Positions 18,769 through 27,700 of a stretch of DNA of 64,000 nucleotides are shown here, in pieces. Each line of letters begins with the position of its first letter. Position 1 is the stretch's first letter. This DNA is from Nitrospira sp. (GTDB lineage Bacteria > Nitrospirota > Nitrospiria > Nitrospirales > Nitrospiraceae), in assembly GCA_016873435.1 (NCBI GenBank), contig VGXF01000001.1:248001-312000 (forward strand), in the 5' to 3' direction. Below the pieces are notes generated by a model, which had not been told where the DNA came from, searched no databases, and was given only the letters and a program-made list of their open reading frames with translations. A program made the translations under genes and the position numbers.

Positions 18769-20328
18769 GTGCGCTCGCTGACCGAATTGAAAGCCGCCAC
18801 GCAGCGCGCGCTCGCGCTGCTGGCCCGCATGAAGGATGTGCGGGAGGCGGAGGTCTACGCCTCGAGCACCGGGCAATTGCTCTGCCGGCTCAATTACACT
18901 TCGCACATTCCCTGCAACGGAGTCGAGGAACCCAAGTCCACGGACACCCACGGTATCGGTATCCGCGCCGTCTTCACCGGTGACGGGACGCTGCGCATTG
19001 GCTTCGGCAGCGAGGCGCGCGACCTCACGGCCCGGGGCATCCAGCGCGCGATCGAAAAGGCCCGTGCCAACGCCGTGCCGGACCCGGAATTCGTCTCGCT
19101 ACCTGCGCCTACCGGCGTGGCCGCGCAGAAGATGGCTGCCTATCACGACCGCAAGATCATGGGCGTGACTGACGCTGCCCTTGTAGAAACCGGCTGGCGA
19201 GTCGTGCAGGAGGCGCTGAAAACTTTTTCCGGTGCCGATGTCTTGGCCAAGCTGGCCGGCTCGAATGAGAAACTCTCGGCGCTCGGCTTGATCGTCGGCG
19301 GCGACGTGGCTCTGTTCCGCCAGCGCGTGGCCATCGCCTCGACCGCCATGCCGAAAGTTCAGACCGACGAATCCACGTTCTTGACTTCGACCGTCACGGC
19401 CATGGTCGAGGGCAAACAGGCTAAGGGTACCAGCTACACGGCTGCTACCCACCTTGCCAGGTTCAAAGGCGAGACTGGTTCCGGCGCAGCAGTGCACGCG
19501 ATTCAATCCACCGGCGGCCAGCGCCTGCCGAGCGGGACCTATCCCGTCGTGTTGGGGCCGCAGCCAGTCGCGGATTTACTGACGAATGTCCTCTTGCCGA
19601 GTCTGAGCGCCGATGCCTTCTACAGTAGCCGCTCGGCGTTCCTTGGAGAGATCGGCCGCACGGTCGCCTCGAATCTGCTGAGCATCTATGATCAAGGTGC
19701 AGCCAAAGGACTTGTCGGTACACGCGCCCTCACCTGCGAAGGGTTGCCGACCGGACGCACGGACCTGATCGCGCGCGGCATCTTGAAAGGCCTCCTGTCG
19801 AACCATTACGAGACACAGCGGCTGCTGCGCGATCCGCAAGCGGGACGCAAACTCGGTCTCAATCCAAAAGAGCACCGAGAAGTCCTGACGCCGCGTAACG
19901 GATTCCGGCTTTCGAGCCAGGGCGGTCGGCAGTTCGATGCACAACCGACAATCGCTGCGACTAACGTCTGCATTGAGGGCTCCGAGCCGCAGACGACGGA
20001 CAGTCTGCTGCGCCTTGTCGGCGACGGCGTCTATATCGGCCGCATCTGGTACACCTACCCCATGAACGGCTTACGCGCAGGCGATTTCACCTGCACGGTG
20101 ACAGGCGATACATATATGATCCGCGGCGGCAAGCTGGCCGCGCCGATTCTTCCGAACACACTCCGCATCACGGGCAACATTCGCACTCTGCTACAGCATG
20201 TGCTGGGCGTGTCGAAACAAACGACGCCGATGGTCGGCTGGGGCGCCGATGAAGTCATCTACGCGCCCGAGATCGCGCTGCGCGAGCTGAACGTAACGGA
20301 AATCGCCCAATTCATGAAAGCGGTGTAG
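18769..20328 (+). CDS. tldE: TldE/PmbA-family protein, partner of TldD
   Basis: 519 residues from GTG 18769, which has ACAGGA upstream and follows the tldD stop by two bases; the open frame further upstream overlaps tldD. It lacks the HExxxH motif, as TldE chains do, and ends with TldE-like WGADEVIYAPEIALRELNVTE. The pair probably forms one protease chamber in which only TldD binds zinc. Strong translational coupling is likely. The free-standing methylenetetrahydrofolate-reductase domain follows 15 bases downstream. Confidence 0.85.
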   Translation: MRSLTELKAATQRALALLARMKDVREAEVYASSTGQLLCRLNYTSHIPCNGVEEPKSTDTHGIGIRAVFTGDGTLRIGFGSEARDLTARGIQRAIEKARANAVPDPEFVSLPAPTGVAAQKMAAYHDRKIMGVTDAALVETGWRVVQEALKTFSGADVLAKLAGSNEKLSALGLIVGGDVALFRQRVAIASTAMPKVQTDESTFLTSTVTAMVEGKQAKGTSYTAATHLARFKGETGSGAAVHAIQSTGGQRLPSGTYPVVLGPQPVADLLTNVLLPSLSADAFYSSRSAFLGEIGRTVASNLLSIYDQGAAKGLVGTRALTCEGLPTGRTDLIARGILKGLLSNHYETQRLLRDPQAGRKLGLNPKEHREVLTPRNGFRLSSQGGRQFDAQPTIAATNVCIEGSEPQTTDSLLRLVGDGVYIGRIWYTYPMNGLRAGDFTCTVTGDTYMIRGGKLAAPILPNTLRITGNIRTLLQHVLGVSKQTTPMVGWGADEVIYAPEIALRELNVTEIAQFMKAV

Positions 20329-20343
20329 TCTCCGCCTACGACC

Positions 20344-20592
20344 ATGCCACTGCGCGTCATCATCCCAGGCGAGCAAGACGGAGCCAACCACGTTGGCGGC
20401 GTACACAAACGTCCGCCCGTGCCCGACGGCACGCCCAAAGCCGAGTGCCCTAAGTTCATGAGCCATGGGCCCTGCGGTGGGGTACGCAAGGGTGGCTTCT
20501 GCGAAGTCTATCCGGAGATGACCTGCCCCTGGGTGACGTTGTACTTCAAGTTGGAGGAAATCGGGCAAACGGATTGGATGAAACAGGTGTAA
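20344..20592 (+). CDS. Free-standing C-terminal zinc domain of methylenetetrahydrofolate reductase
   Basis: 82 residues. The core, with Cys35, Cys44, Cys53 and Cys61 in ECPKFMSHGPCGG, GGFCEV and MTCPW, matches the methylenetetrahydrofolate reductase C-terminal domain (MetV-like) that in other bacteria is fused to or complexed with MetF. The matching catalytic MetF lies 1.7 kb away on the other strand (22303-23196). It could provide an electron-entry or assembly subunit for that enzyme. The gene is in line with tldD-tldE and is probably co-transcribed. Confidence 0.7.
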   Translation: MPLRVIIPGEQDGANHVGGVHKRPPVPDGTPKAECPKFMSHGPCGGVRKGGFCEVYPEMTCPWVTLYFKLEEIGQTDWMKQV

Positions 20593-20601
20593 GGCCGTCA
20601 A

Positions 20602-20669
20602 GCGTCGCTCGTGAAGTGCGAAGCGCCCAAAGCCAAAATGAGATGCGCTTTGTGAGATACGAACGACGC
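20602..20669. repeat. Intergenic inverted repeat, 'aacgacgc' family
   Basis: Arms GCGTCGCTCGT (20602-20612) and ACGAACGACGC (20659-20669) pair with a single mismatch. The interior has GTGAAGTGCGAAGCG and GAGATGCGCTTTGTGAGATAC, words related to the cgTTTCACg repeats at 26.9 and 30.05 kb. It fills the spacer before queF. Confidence 0.5.
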
Positions 20670-20704
20670 CCCAGGAACGACAGAAAATTGATGAGGAGTT
20701 GCAC

Positions 20705-21109
20705 GTGAAGCGCACGACGAGAAAGATACCGCGCCTTGGCTACAACGCGCAGCATGCCACGAGCGGCCTGCATGCGAAGCTGCCGGCAATCGAGACCTTC
20801 CCCAATCAGTATCAGGGCTACGAGATCACGATCGAGATTCCGGAGTACACAGCCATCTGCCCCAAGACTGGCCTGCCCGACTTCGGCACGATCACCCTAC
20901 GCTACACGCCAAACAAGGACTGCCTCGAATTGAAGTCGCTCAAGATGTACATTCACGCCTACCGGAACCTCGGCATCTTCTACGAGAACGCCGTGAACCG
21001 GATCCTCGCCCACGTCGTCGACGCGTGCAAACCGGTCAGGGCGACCGTGACCGGCCGCTTCACTGCCCGCGGCGGACTTTCCTCCACCATCGAAGCGTCC
21101 TACCCATAA
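20705..21109 (+). CDS. queF: NADPH-dependent 7-cyano-7-deazaguanine reductase (QueF, short type)
   Basis: 134 residues from GTG 20705, chosen because GAGGAG ends six bases upstream. Nucleophile Cys52 and Asp59 lie in ICPKTGLPDF, and the QueF motif ELKSLKMYIHAYRN follows. It reduces preQ0 to preQ1 in queuosine biosynthesis. This is the unimodal short form. No other queuosine genes are in the window. The upstream neighbour is the reductase zinc domain; the inverted repeat between them may separate the transcription units. Confidence 0.92.
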   Translation: MKRTTRKIPRLGYNAQHATSGLHAKLPAIETFPNQYQGYEITIEIPEYTAICPKTGLPDFGTITLRYTPNKDCLELKSLKMYIHAYRNLGIFYENAVNRILAHVVDACKPVRATVTGRFTARGGLSSTIEASYP

Positions 21110-21330
21110 ACCATCGGCATCAAGTGCCCGCCGCGCCCGACCGATAACAGCATGGATTCCCGTGCGCCCCGAACGGGCCGGCCCGTGTAAGGATGCGAGA
21201 GCGGGAACGACCGCTGCGCGCCCACCAGACACCCGACAAGCAGGAACGGCAGAATGCTGGACCGCACCCCGCTCTGGCCGTCCACAGGCACAAGCACCAT
21301 CGCCACCCAGAACGACAGAGCCCAGGCCAA
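21100..21330 (-). pseudogene. Possible remnant of a membrane protein gene
   Basis: A frame of 76 codons with a hydrophobic segment, ALSFWVAMVLVPVDG, then SSILPFLLVGCLVGAQ. An in-frame stop precedes the TTG start closely and there is no ribosome binding site. Its end overlaps queF by ten bases on the opposite strand. Composition suggests decayed coding sequence rather than a working gene. Family not recognised. The rest of the spacer to panB (21331-21369) is featureless. Confidence 0.2.
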
Positions 21331-21369
21331 CAGCGTCTACAGAGATACCGTGCTGTGAAATATGACGCC

Positions 21370-22167
21370 CTAGTGATAACTCTCGGAATCGGACGGATAC
21401 TTCCCCTGCTCCACTTCCTCTTTGTAGCAGCGCAGGGCCTGGAGCGCGTCGGCCTTGAGGTGGGCGTAGGGCTTGAGAAACTTCGGCGCAAAGCTGTCGA
21501 GGAGGCCCAACAGATCGTGTAGCACCAGCACCTGCCCGTCGCAATGCGCGCCCGCGCCGATGCCGATGGTGGGAATAGTCACGGTGGAGGTGATTTGTTT
21601 CGCAAGCGATGCGGGGATGGCCTCCAGCACCATTGCAAAGGCACCGGCCGCTTCAAGGGCCTTCGCGTCGGCGATCATCGCCTCCGACTGCATCCGGTCC
21701 TTCCCCTGCACCTTGTAGCCGCCGTATTGGTGGACGGACTGCGGCGTCATGCCGAGGTGGCCCATGACCGGAATGCCGAAACGGGTTATAGCCTGCACAC
21801 GGTCGAGTACCGGCGCGCCGCCTTCGAGCTTCACCGCCGCCGCTCCCGCCTGGATCAAGCGGCCAGCATTGCGGACCGCTTCCTCCACGCTGACCTGATA
21901 GGAGAGAAACGGCATGTCCGCAATCACAAGCGCACGCTGCGCGGCACCCGCGACAAGTCTCGTGTGATAGTACATGTCTTCCATCGTCACCGAGAGCGTA
22001 TCCGGCTTGCCCTGCACAACGACGCCCAGCGAGTCGCCAACCAGGATTGCTTCGATCCCTGCCTGCTCGACGATATTCGTGAAGAGCGCGTCATAGGCCG
22101 TCACGAGGATCAGCTTTTTGCCCTCGCGCTTGTACTGCTGGAATGCTGGAACGGTCATCCGTACCAT
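21370..22167 (-). CDS. panB: 3-methyl-2-oxobutanoate hydroxymethyltransferase
   Basis: 265 residues, standard for PanB. Conserved stretches include LVTAYDALFTNIVEQAGIE, VGDSLGVVVQG and MGHLGMTPQSVHQYGGY. It transfers a hydroxymethyl group from 5,10-methylene-tetrahydrofolate to 2-oxoisovalerate, the first step of pantothenate synthesis. Upstream on the same strand are metF and folD, which make and use the same folate cosubstrate, though spacers of about 140 bases separate them. TAGGAT lies six bases before the ATG and could be either a -10 box or a weak Shine-Dalgarno. Confidence 0.95.
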   Translation of the reverse strand: MVRMTVPAFQQYKREGKKLILVTAYDALFTNIVEQAGIEAILVGDSLGVVVQGKPDTLSVTMEDMYYHTRLVAGAAQRALVIADMPFLSYQVSVEEAVRNAGRLIQAGAAAVKLEGGAPVLDRVQAITRFGIPVMGHLGMTPQSVHQYGGYKVQGKDRMQSEAMIADAKALEAAGAFAMVLEAIPASLAKQITSTVTIPTIGIGAGAHCDGQVLVLHDLLGLLDSFAPKFLKPYAHLKADALQALRCYKEEVEQGKYPSDSESYH

Positions 22168-22302
22168 GCGGAAATCCTACCACAGAAAAACATAAAATGA
22201 GAAACGTCCCCGCCTTCGCCTGAGGTTTGAGCGAGTCCGACAACTCCCTTGGCAATTTCGCACGCGCGCCAGCGTAGAGCGTGGAACGGGAACGGAGAGA
22301 AA

Positions 22303-23196
22303 TCAGCCCAATTCAGCCTTTGTTAGAAGGTCTGGAAGGCGATCGGTGGCTTTCAGCACCATCAGATGCACGCCGTCGCAGTGTGGGCGCACGGCCTTGA
22401 TCGTCCGGAGGGCGATGTCGATACCGACTTCCTGTTCGTGCTTAGGGCCAGCCGCGCGCAACTCGGCGACCGTCTCAGTAGGAACGGAAATGCCGGGGAT
22501 GTTCGCGTTGAGAAACTCGGCCATCTTAGCCGAGCGTAGCAGGAGAATCCCCGCCAGTACTTTCGCCTTGAACGGCCGGACGGTTTGCATGAATTTGGCG
22601 AGGTGTGCCGTGTCGTAGATGGCCTGAGTCTGAAAGAAGGACGCCCCGGCCCTCACCTTGGCTTCGAATTTTGCCAGCATTGGCCCCTGCGGATCCATTT
22701 CAGGCGTGACCGCCGCGCCGATCAAGTATTCGGTCACCCCGTCGAGCTTGTTGCCGGCCAGGTCGCACCCTTCGTTGAAACCCTTGACCAGTTGCATGAC
22801 CTGCACAGAGTCCAAATCGTAGACTGGCTTGGCATCCTTGTGGTCGCCGACCGTTGGATAATCGCCGGTCAGGCAGAGGATGTTTCGGATGCCCAGCAGA
22901 TGCGCACCGAGCAGATCAGACTGCATGCCGATCCGGTTGCGGTCGCGGCAGGTCATCTGCATGACCGGATCGTGTCCCATGTCATGCAGCAGTTTGCACA
23001 CTGAGAGTGAGCTGGCCCGCATGATTGCCGCGGTGTTGTCCGTGACGTTCACGCCGCTCACACGCCCAAGCAGCAGCTTGGCATTATCGAGGATGAGCTG
23101 GACGTTAGTGCCTTTTGGAGGGTTGTACTCGACAGTGACGGCGAATTCGCCGCGGTCGAGAATTTCCTTAAGACGTCTACGAGGACCGGTGCTCAT
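22303..23196 (-). CDS. metF: 5,10-methylenetetrahydrofolate reductase, catalytic subunit
   Basis: 297 residues with the TIM-barrel pattern of MetF: FAVTVEYNPPKGTN at the start, then QMTCRDRNRIGMQSDLLGA and CLTGDYPTVGDH, and FFQTQAIYD further on. It reduces methylene- to methyl-tetrahydrofolate for methionine synthesis. It lacks the C-terminal zinc domain carried by longer homologues; that domain occurs alone at 20344-20592. It lies between folD and panB on the same strand. Confidence 0.92.
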   Translation of the reverse strand: MSTGPRRRLKEILDRGEFAVTVEYNPPKGTNVQLILDNAKLLLGRVSGVNVTDNTAAIMRASSLSVCKLLHDMGHDPVMQMTCRDRNRIGMQSDLLGAHLLGIRNILCLTGDYPTVGDHKDAKPVYDLDSVQVMQLVKGFNEGCDLAGNKLDGVTEYLIGAAVTPEMDPQGPMLAKFEAKVRAGASFFQTQAIYDTAHLAKFMQTVRPFKAKVLAGILLLRSAKMAEFLNANIPGISVPTETVAELRAAGPKHEQEVGIDIALRTIKAVRPHCDGVHLMVLKATDRLPDLLTKAELG

Positions 23197-23336
23197 CTCT
23201 TATGTTCCTACTACAAATTGTGGGGTGCTCAGAAAGTCATCTGCCAAGGCCGCGGGAAGTGCGGCGCCCAAGGCGTTTGCAGGGCCCCGCAGGTAGAGGA
23301 GCCACCACGAACGAAGCTAGGGCCTCTTTCAGCATT

Positions 23337-24197
23337 CTAGCCATTAGCGGCGAAGCGCTTGGCTGATTCGACCGTATTGTTCAGCAGCATGGTGATCGTC
23401 ATTGGACCGACGCCGCCCGGGACCGGCGAAATCCAGCCAGCCTTCTGGCTCACCGGCCCGAAATCCACGTCCCCCACAAAGGACTTGTCCGGCAACTGAT
23501 TGGTGCCCACGTCGATCACCATCGCACCGTCCTTGACCATGTCGGCCGTCACGAACTTGGCCTTGCCGATCGCCACGACGAGAATGTCCGCTTCGCGGCA
23601 GAGCGCTGGCAAATCTTTCGTCTTTGAATGACAGACGGTCACCGTCGCGTTGCGATGCAGCAACATGAGCGCCACGGGTTTACCCACGATAGTGCTGCGC
23701 CCCACCACCACCGCCCGCTTTCCCTCGATGCCCGCGTCAGTAGATTCGATCATCGCGATGATGCCCTTGGGTGTGCAGGCTTCGAACGTCGGATTGCCTT
23801 CGAGCAGACGGCCCAGATTGTAGGGGTGAAATCCGTCCGCGTCCTTCGCGGGCGAGACGGCGTCCAGAATCACCCTGCTGTCAATGTGCTTCGGCAACGG
23901 CAACTGCACGAGGATGCCGTGCACTTTTGGGTCCTCATTTTTCTTTTTGATTAGGGCCAGGAGGTCGGCTTGACTCGTCGAGGCCGTCAGCTTGTGCTCA
24001 TCCACGTAGATGCCCGCCGCATCGCAAGCCTTCTGCTTATTCTTAACGTAGAGATGGGAGGCCGGATCGTCGCCGACCAGGATTACCGCGAGACCGGGAC
24101 GCACCCCCGTCTTTGCGTGGAGCTCAGCCACATCTTTCGCCATACGCTCACGGATGGATTGCGCCAGCACCTTGCCATCGATCAATTTCGCCGCCAC
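23337..24197 (-). CDS. folD: Bifunctional methylenetetrahydrofolate dehydrogenase/methenyl-THF cyclohydrolase
   Basis: 286 residues, normal length. Signatures are the substrate Lys region LYVKNKQKACDAAGI, VQLPLPKHID, VVVGRSTIVGKPVALMLL and the C-terminal PVPGGVGPMTITMLLNN. It interconverts methylene-, methenyl- and formyl-tetrahydrofolate. The start is GTG with GGAGGAACAC before it. It is the first of three one-carbon-related genes on this strand. Confidence 0.95.
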   Translation of the reverse strand: MAAKLIDGKVLAQSIRERMAKDVAELHAKTGVRPGLAVILVGDDPASHLYVKNKQKACDAAGIYVDEHKLTASTSQADLLALIKKKNEDPKVHGILVQLPLPKHIDSRVILDAVSPAKDADGFHPYNLGRLLEGNPTFEACTPKGIIAMIESTDAGIEGKRAVVVGRSTIVGKPVALMLLHRNATVTVCHSKTKDLPALCREADILVVAIGKAKFVTADMVKDGAMVIDVGTNQLPDKSFVGDVDFGPVSQKAGWISPVPGGVGPMTITMLLNNTVESAKRFAANG

Positions 24198-24358
24198 GTG
24201 TTCCTCCTAGGGATGGATGATGAACTATGACCGATGAACGGGTACTGCCGATCCGGCTTTTTTAGTTCAACATTTATCATTCGTACTTCCGACTTACTAC
24301 GAGCCCGCCGAACAATAGCAAGGCGTTTCCGGCCAAGTCAACGTGGCCGGCACGTTTC

Positions 24359-24388
24359 TTGACAGGCTTTCCGCGCGACGAGTACGAT
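24359..24388 (+). promoter_or_regulatory. Leaderless-type promoter of the exported beta-propeller gene
   Basis: TTGACA (24359-24364), 18 bases, TACGAT (24383-24388), then five bases to GTG 24394. Expected transcription start falls on the start codon. Confidence 0.6.
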
Positions 24389-24393
24389 GCGTC

Positions 24394-25338
24394 GTGAACA
24401 GCCTCGTAAAATTGTTTCTCCTCTGCGCCACTGCCCTGCTAACCGCCAATCCGGTCTTCGCGCTGCAGGTCACCGGCCTGCAAGGGCCGCAGCATTTCAT
24501 CGCCGATCCTGGCTGCGACTGCTACTTCATCTCCAATGTCAACGGCGAGCCCGACGCCCGAGACAACAACGGCTTCATTGCCAAGTTGGACCGCGATGGG
24601 AAAGTCATTGCCTCACAGTTCATCCACGGCGACAGCCACACACCGTTACACGCGCCAAAGGGCATGGCAGTGGTGGGCTCAACGCTCTACGTGGCCGATC
24701 TCGACGCGCTGCGCGCCTTCGATGTGAATACCGGCACACCGGTGGCGACCGTGACCTTCCCCGGCCTGCCGGGGCCGATCGCGCTCGTGGGCGTCGCAGC
24801 TGATGCAAACGGCCTGCTCTACGCCTCTGACATGAACGCCAGCATCATTTATAAGATCGAGCCAGCGAAGCAATATGCCGCGTCCGTCCTGGCGCGCGGC
24901 GACGCGCTGGCTGGGCCGCGCGGGCTTGCCGTGCATCCGAAGACCGGCCACGTTATCGCCGTGAGCTGGGCCAAGGGGCACATCGTGAAGATCGCGGCGG
25001 ACGGCGCAGTCACGGAATTCGTCTCCAACGGATTTTTTACTTCCCGCTTCCGCAACCTCGACGGCATTGATTTCGACACTTGGGGGAACATGTACGTATC
25101 TGATCTGACGGCCGGAAAAGTCTGGCGCATGCGCCCTGACGGCCATTTTAATGTGATTGCCGAATATCTGCCAACTCCCTCCGGCATCAGTGTGGATCGT
25201 GCGCGCAACTTGATCCTCGTACCCTATCTCTACGGCAACGCCGCTGAGATCAATGGACTCGAAACACCGGGCAAATCCAATAAGCAGAAACGAACACTGG
25301 CCGATTACGGCTTCACAGGGGGGCCGGAAAACAAGTGA
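24394..25338 (+). CDS. Exported NHL/SMP-30-like beta-propeller protein
   Basis: 314 residues from GTG 24394. The N-terminus has a clear signal peptide (NSLVKLFLLCATALLTANPVFA, split by its hydrophobic core) and cleavage is expected after VFA. The rest shows repeated propeller blades: NGFIAKLDRDGKV, GLLYASDMNASIIYKIEP, GNMYVSDLTAGKVWRMRPDG. Such proteins are lactonase-like or scaffold propellers; no catalytic residues could be assigned. I prefer the GTG over the upstream in-frame ATG (24343) because the promoter spans that segment. The next gene overlaps by four bases (GTGA). Confidence 0.7.
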   Translation: MNSLVKLFLLCATALLTANPVFALQVTGLQGPQHFIADPGCDCYFISNVNGEPDARDNNGFIAKLDRDGKVIASQFIHGDSHTPLHAPKGMAVVGSTLYVADLDALRAFDVNTGTPVATVTFPGLPGPIALVGVAADANGLLYASDMNASIIYKIEPAKQYAASVLARGDALAGPRGLAVHPKTGHVIAVSWAKGHIVKIAADGAVTEFVSNGFFTSRFRNLDGIDFDTWGNMYVSDLTAGKVWRMRPDGHFNVIAEYLPTPSGISVDRARNLILVPYLYGNAAEINGLETPGKSNKQKRTLADYGFTGGPENK

Positions 25339-26006
25339 GCAAGTGCGTTTATTGTCAGGGAAGAAAAGGCAAGCGGTCGTGTCCTGCGCTCAACGGGACA
25401 ATCTGCAGCCAGTGCTGCGGCGAGCACCGGCTCCTACGCATTTCCTGTCCGCCCGACTGCGAATATCTGGACGCGAGCAGCGACTATCAGCAGAAACGCG
25501 CTGGCGAACAGTTCGCGCTCGCGCGCAAGGAATTCTACAAGATCCTCTTTGCAAAAGAACAGGAGAAGGGCGCGGCATTATTCAATTTTATCGAGACCGT
25601 TACGTTCAGCTACTTCTGCACGAGGCGAGACGGGCAGGACGGGGAAATCATCGCGGCACTGCAATCGCTCCGGCGGACGCTGAGTCCGCTGCACATTCCC
25701 GCCGCTCCGGCGCCGGTCTTTGCCGAACACCTCAAACGGGAATACGAGGCCTTTAGTAAACAGAAGGACCAGCCGGGACCAGATGCCGGCCAGGCTACGG
25801 AACTACTGGATAAAGCCATCCAGTTCGTAACGGATTTTTCAGGTGCAAGTCTGCAGTCGCGGCGCTTTCTTAATGGATTAGTTGGCTACATCAACACGTT
25901 TCATCCGCAGATTGCGGAGCATCTCTCCAAGCAGCATGAAGGCGGCCGCATTGTCCTGCCTGGCCAGATGGCCAATCAACTCACCCCGTCCACCCACGGG
26001 CCCTGA
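25335..26006 (+). CDS. Cys-rich protein with N-terminal zinc-binding region, unknown function
   Basis: 223 residues starting at GTG 25335, overlapping the previous stop as GTGA, so translation is probably coupled. The first 45 residues hold many cysteines (KCVYCQGRKGKRSCPAL, ICSQCCGEH, SCPPDCEYL), consistent with a zinc cluster. The remainder is helical and charged. I do not recognise a named family. The stop codon lies inside a perfect eight-base-pair hairpin. Confidence 0.65.
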   Translation: MSKCVYCQGRKGKRSCPALNGTICSQCCGEHRLLRISCPPDCEYLDASSDYQQKRAGEQFALARKEFYKILFAKEQEKGAALFNFIETVTFSYFCTRRDGQDGEIIAALQSLRRTLSPLHIPAAPAPVFAEHLKREYEAFSKQKDQPGPDAGQATELLDKAIQFVTDFSGASLQSRRFLNGLVGYINTFHPQIAEHLSKQHEGGRIVLPGQMANQLTPSTHGP

Positions 26007-26023
26007 GGCAGCGGACTGCCTCA
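26004..26023. other. Perfect short hairpin at a gene end
   Basis: TGAGGCAG, loop CGGA, CTGCCTCA. It includes the TGA stop of the preceding gene. No T-run follows, so it is not a standard intrinsic terminator; it may protect the 3' end or act with another factor. The spacer to 26233 holds nothing else I can identify. Confidence 0.4.
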
Positions 26024-26233
26024 CCATCCCCACGGCGCCGACTGCAGGCACTATCACTCGCTATGTGCTTAAAAACAAATGGCATTGCGATAACACTTCA
26101 CTACTTCTTGCCGGTCGTTATTGGCTGTACGGTCAAAACTCATGCTCAAATACTCAACGACCTTTCGCATAGCTTCGGCTGAACGCATGGCATTTGCGTA
26201 GATGCTATCTACGGCAAGTGTCAGAATGAACGG

Positions 26234-26815
26234 CTACTCTACGATCGTCACGGTCATTTCCACTCGCTGCACCGGATTGTCCCGACTGTCCCGTGGCTGC
26301 TGTACGATCTTGTCCGCTACACCAATCCCCTTTACTACCTGCCCGAACGCTGTGTACTGATGATCGAGGAAATTCGAGTTTTCTACACAGATGAAGAACT
26401 GCGAGCTGGCGCTGTTCGGATCGTTGGCCCGCGCCATCGAGAGGATGCCACGTTTATGAAGCACGTCGTTGAATTCAGCGTCGATGTTCGTGCCAGACCC
26501 ACCCATCCCGTAGGCCGCCTTATTACTGAGATCCTTGGTGTTGGGATCGCCACCCTGTATCATGAAACCAGGGATTACCCGATGGAAGATTGTCCCGTTG
26601 TAGAAGCCCGACTTCGCCAGCTTGATGAAATTCTTCACATGATTAGGCGCCTTGTCTGAGAAAAACTCGATCTCGATTTCGCCAAACTTAGTGTTGATGA
26701 TCGCCTTGGACCCCTTCGTGGCCTTTTTCTCCTCTGCCTGGCCCAATCCGACTGTGACGAACAGCAGACTTGCCATTACACTTACTGCCACTAATGATTT
26801 TAACAATCCGCTCAT
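26234..26815 (-). CDS. Exported cyclophilin-type peptidyl-prolyl isomerase
   Basis: 193 residues from the ATG at 26815, which follows AAGGAGG; the frame is open upstream to 26908 but overlaps the end of rnc. The signal peptide is MSGLLKSLVAVSVMASLLF followed by VTVGLGQA. Cyclophilin motifs include FHRVIPGFMIQGGD, SMARANDPNSASSQFFI and FLDHQYTAFGQV. It catalyses proline cis-trans isomerisation in the periplasm. It is the last gene of the minus-strand block that starts near ispE. Confidence 0.92.
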   Translation of the reverse strand: MSGLLKSLVAVSVMASLLFVTVGLGQAEEKKATKGSKAIINTKFGEIEIEFFSDKAPNHVKNFIKLAKSGFYNGTIFHRVIPGFMIQGGDPNTKDLSNKAAYGMGGSGTNIDAEFNDVLHKRGILSMARANDPNSASSQFFICVENSNFLDHQYTAFGQVVKGIGVADKIVQQPRDSRDNPVQRVEMTVTIVE

Positions 26816-26897
26816 GGTCACATCCTCCTTTAATTCGTATCTCATCGCACGCATCCCGTGAAACGCAAACAGGACAGTCTTGCCCACGAGATAGGCT

Positions 26898-27605
26898 TCA
26901 CGTTTCACGATTCACGCAATCCAGCGCCTGTCGCGCCGCCGCCTGTTCTGCTTCCTTCTTGCTCCGCCCTGTGCCGCATCCCATGATTTTCGCCTGTATC
27001 GTCACCTGCACCTCGAATTGCTTCTGGTGGTCCGGCCCTAATTCTTTTGTCGTCACGTACTGTGGCGTACTGTCATACTTCCGCTGACACCACTCTTGTA
27101 GTTGCGTCTTATAATCATCGGATGGAAGTCCGGCTCCGCTCGTAGCCTCGTGCAATTCCTGTGCAAAAGCCTTGAGCGCGAACGCCCGCGCAGCCTCGAT
27201 GCCGCCGTCCCGATAGACTGCCGCCAGTACGGCTTCAAGTGTATTGGCCAGGATCGATTCTTTGTCTCGTCCCTGCGTCAACTCTTCACCCCGTCCCAGC
27301 CGGATAAGCCTTCCCAGATCGAGCCGGCGGGCGGCGCGGGCCAGCGAGGCTTCGCTGACAAGCCGCGACCGCAGTTTCGACAGCGTGCCCTCGGTTGAAT
27401 CAGGACAAGCCGCCACCACCTGCTCGCTGACGATCAGCGCCAGTACGGCATCACCCAGAAACTCCAGTCGCTCGTTGTCCCGCAGACTCTTGTCCTTGAG
27501 TTCGTTGACGTGCGAGGTGTGCGTCAGCGCCTCGTCAAGCAGGCGGGCGTCCTGAAACATATAGCCGATGGCTTGCTGCGCTATGTCGAGTGAAGTCCGC
27601 GCCAT
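26898..27605 (-). CDS. rnc: Ribonuclease III
   Basis: 235 residues from ATG 27605. The signature NERLEFLGDAVL is at 44-55 and the C-terminal double-stranded RNA-binding domain ends in KKEAEQAAARQAL. It cleaves structured RNAs including rRNA precursors. The frame is open upstream to 27734 but that part overlaps the fabF end and is not family-like. Position after fabF is the common acpP-fabF-rnc order. The last residues, VNRET and stop, are encoded by a repeat (TTCACGTTTCACGATTCACG on the plus strand) also found at the end of fabD. Confidence 0.95.
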   Translation of the reverse strand: MARTSLDIAQQAIGYMFQDARLLDEALTHTSHVNELKDKSLRDNERLEFLGDAVLALIVSEQVVAACPDSTEGTLSKLRSRLVSEASLARAARRLDLGRLIRLGRGEELTQGRDKESILANTLEAVLAAVYRDGGIEAARAFALKAFAQELHEATSGAGLPSDDYKTQLQEWCQRKYDSTPQYVTTKELGPDHQKQFEVQVTIQAKIMGCGTGRSKKEAEQAAARQALDCVNRET

Positions 27606-27700
27606 AATTAGAAAATGGTCGGTGGGAAGCAGCGGACGGCTGGACAAGGAAATTGCGCGTCGATCACTGTTGAAGAAAATCCTGTTCTGGCAACCTGCTA

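Noticed and set aside
20593-20700. preQ1 riboswitch in front of queF
   Set aside because: The spacer is explained by an inverted repeat of the dispersed family and lacks a recognisable preQ1 aptamer core.
25940-26233. CRISPR-like or direct-repeat array
   Set aside because: Only isolated short repeats are present; no regular repeat-spacer pattern.
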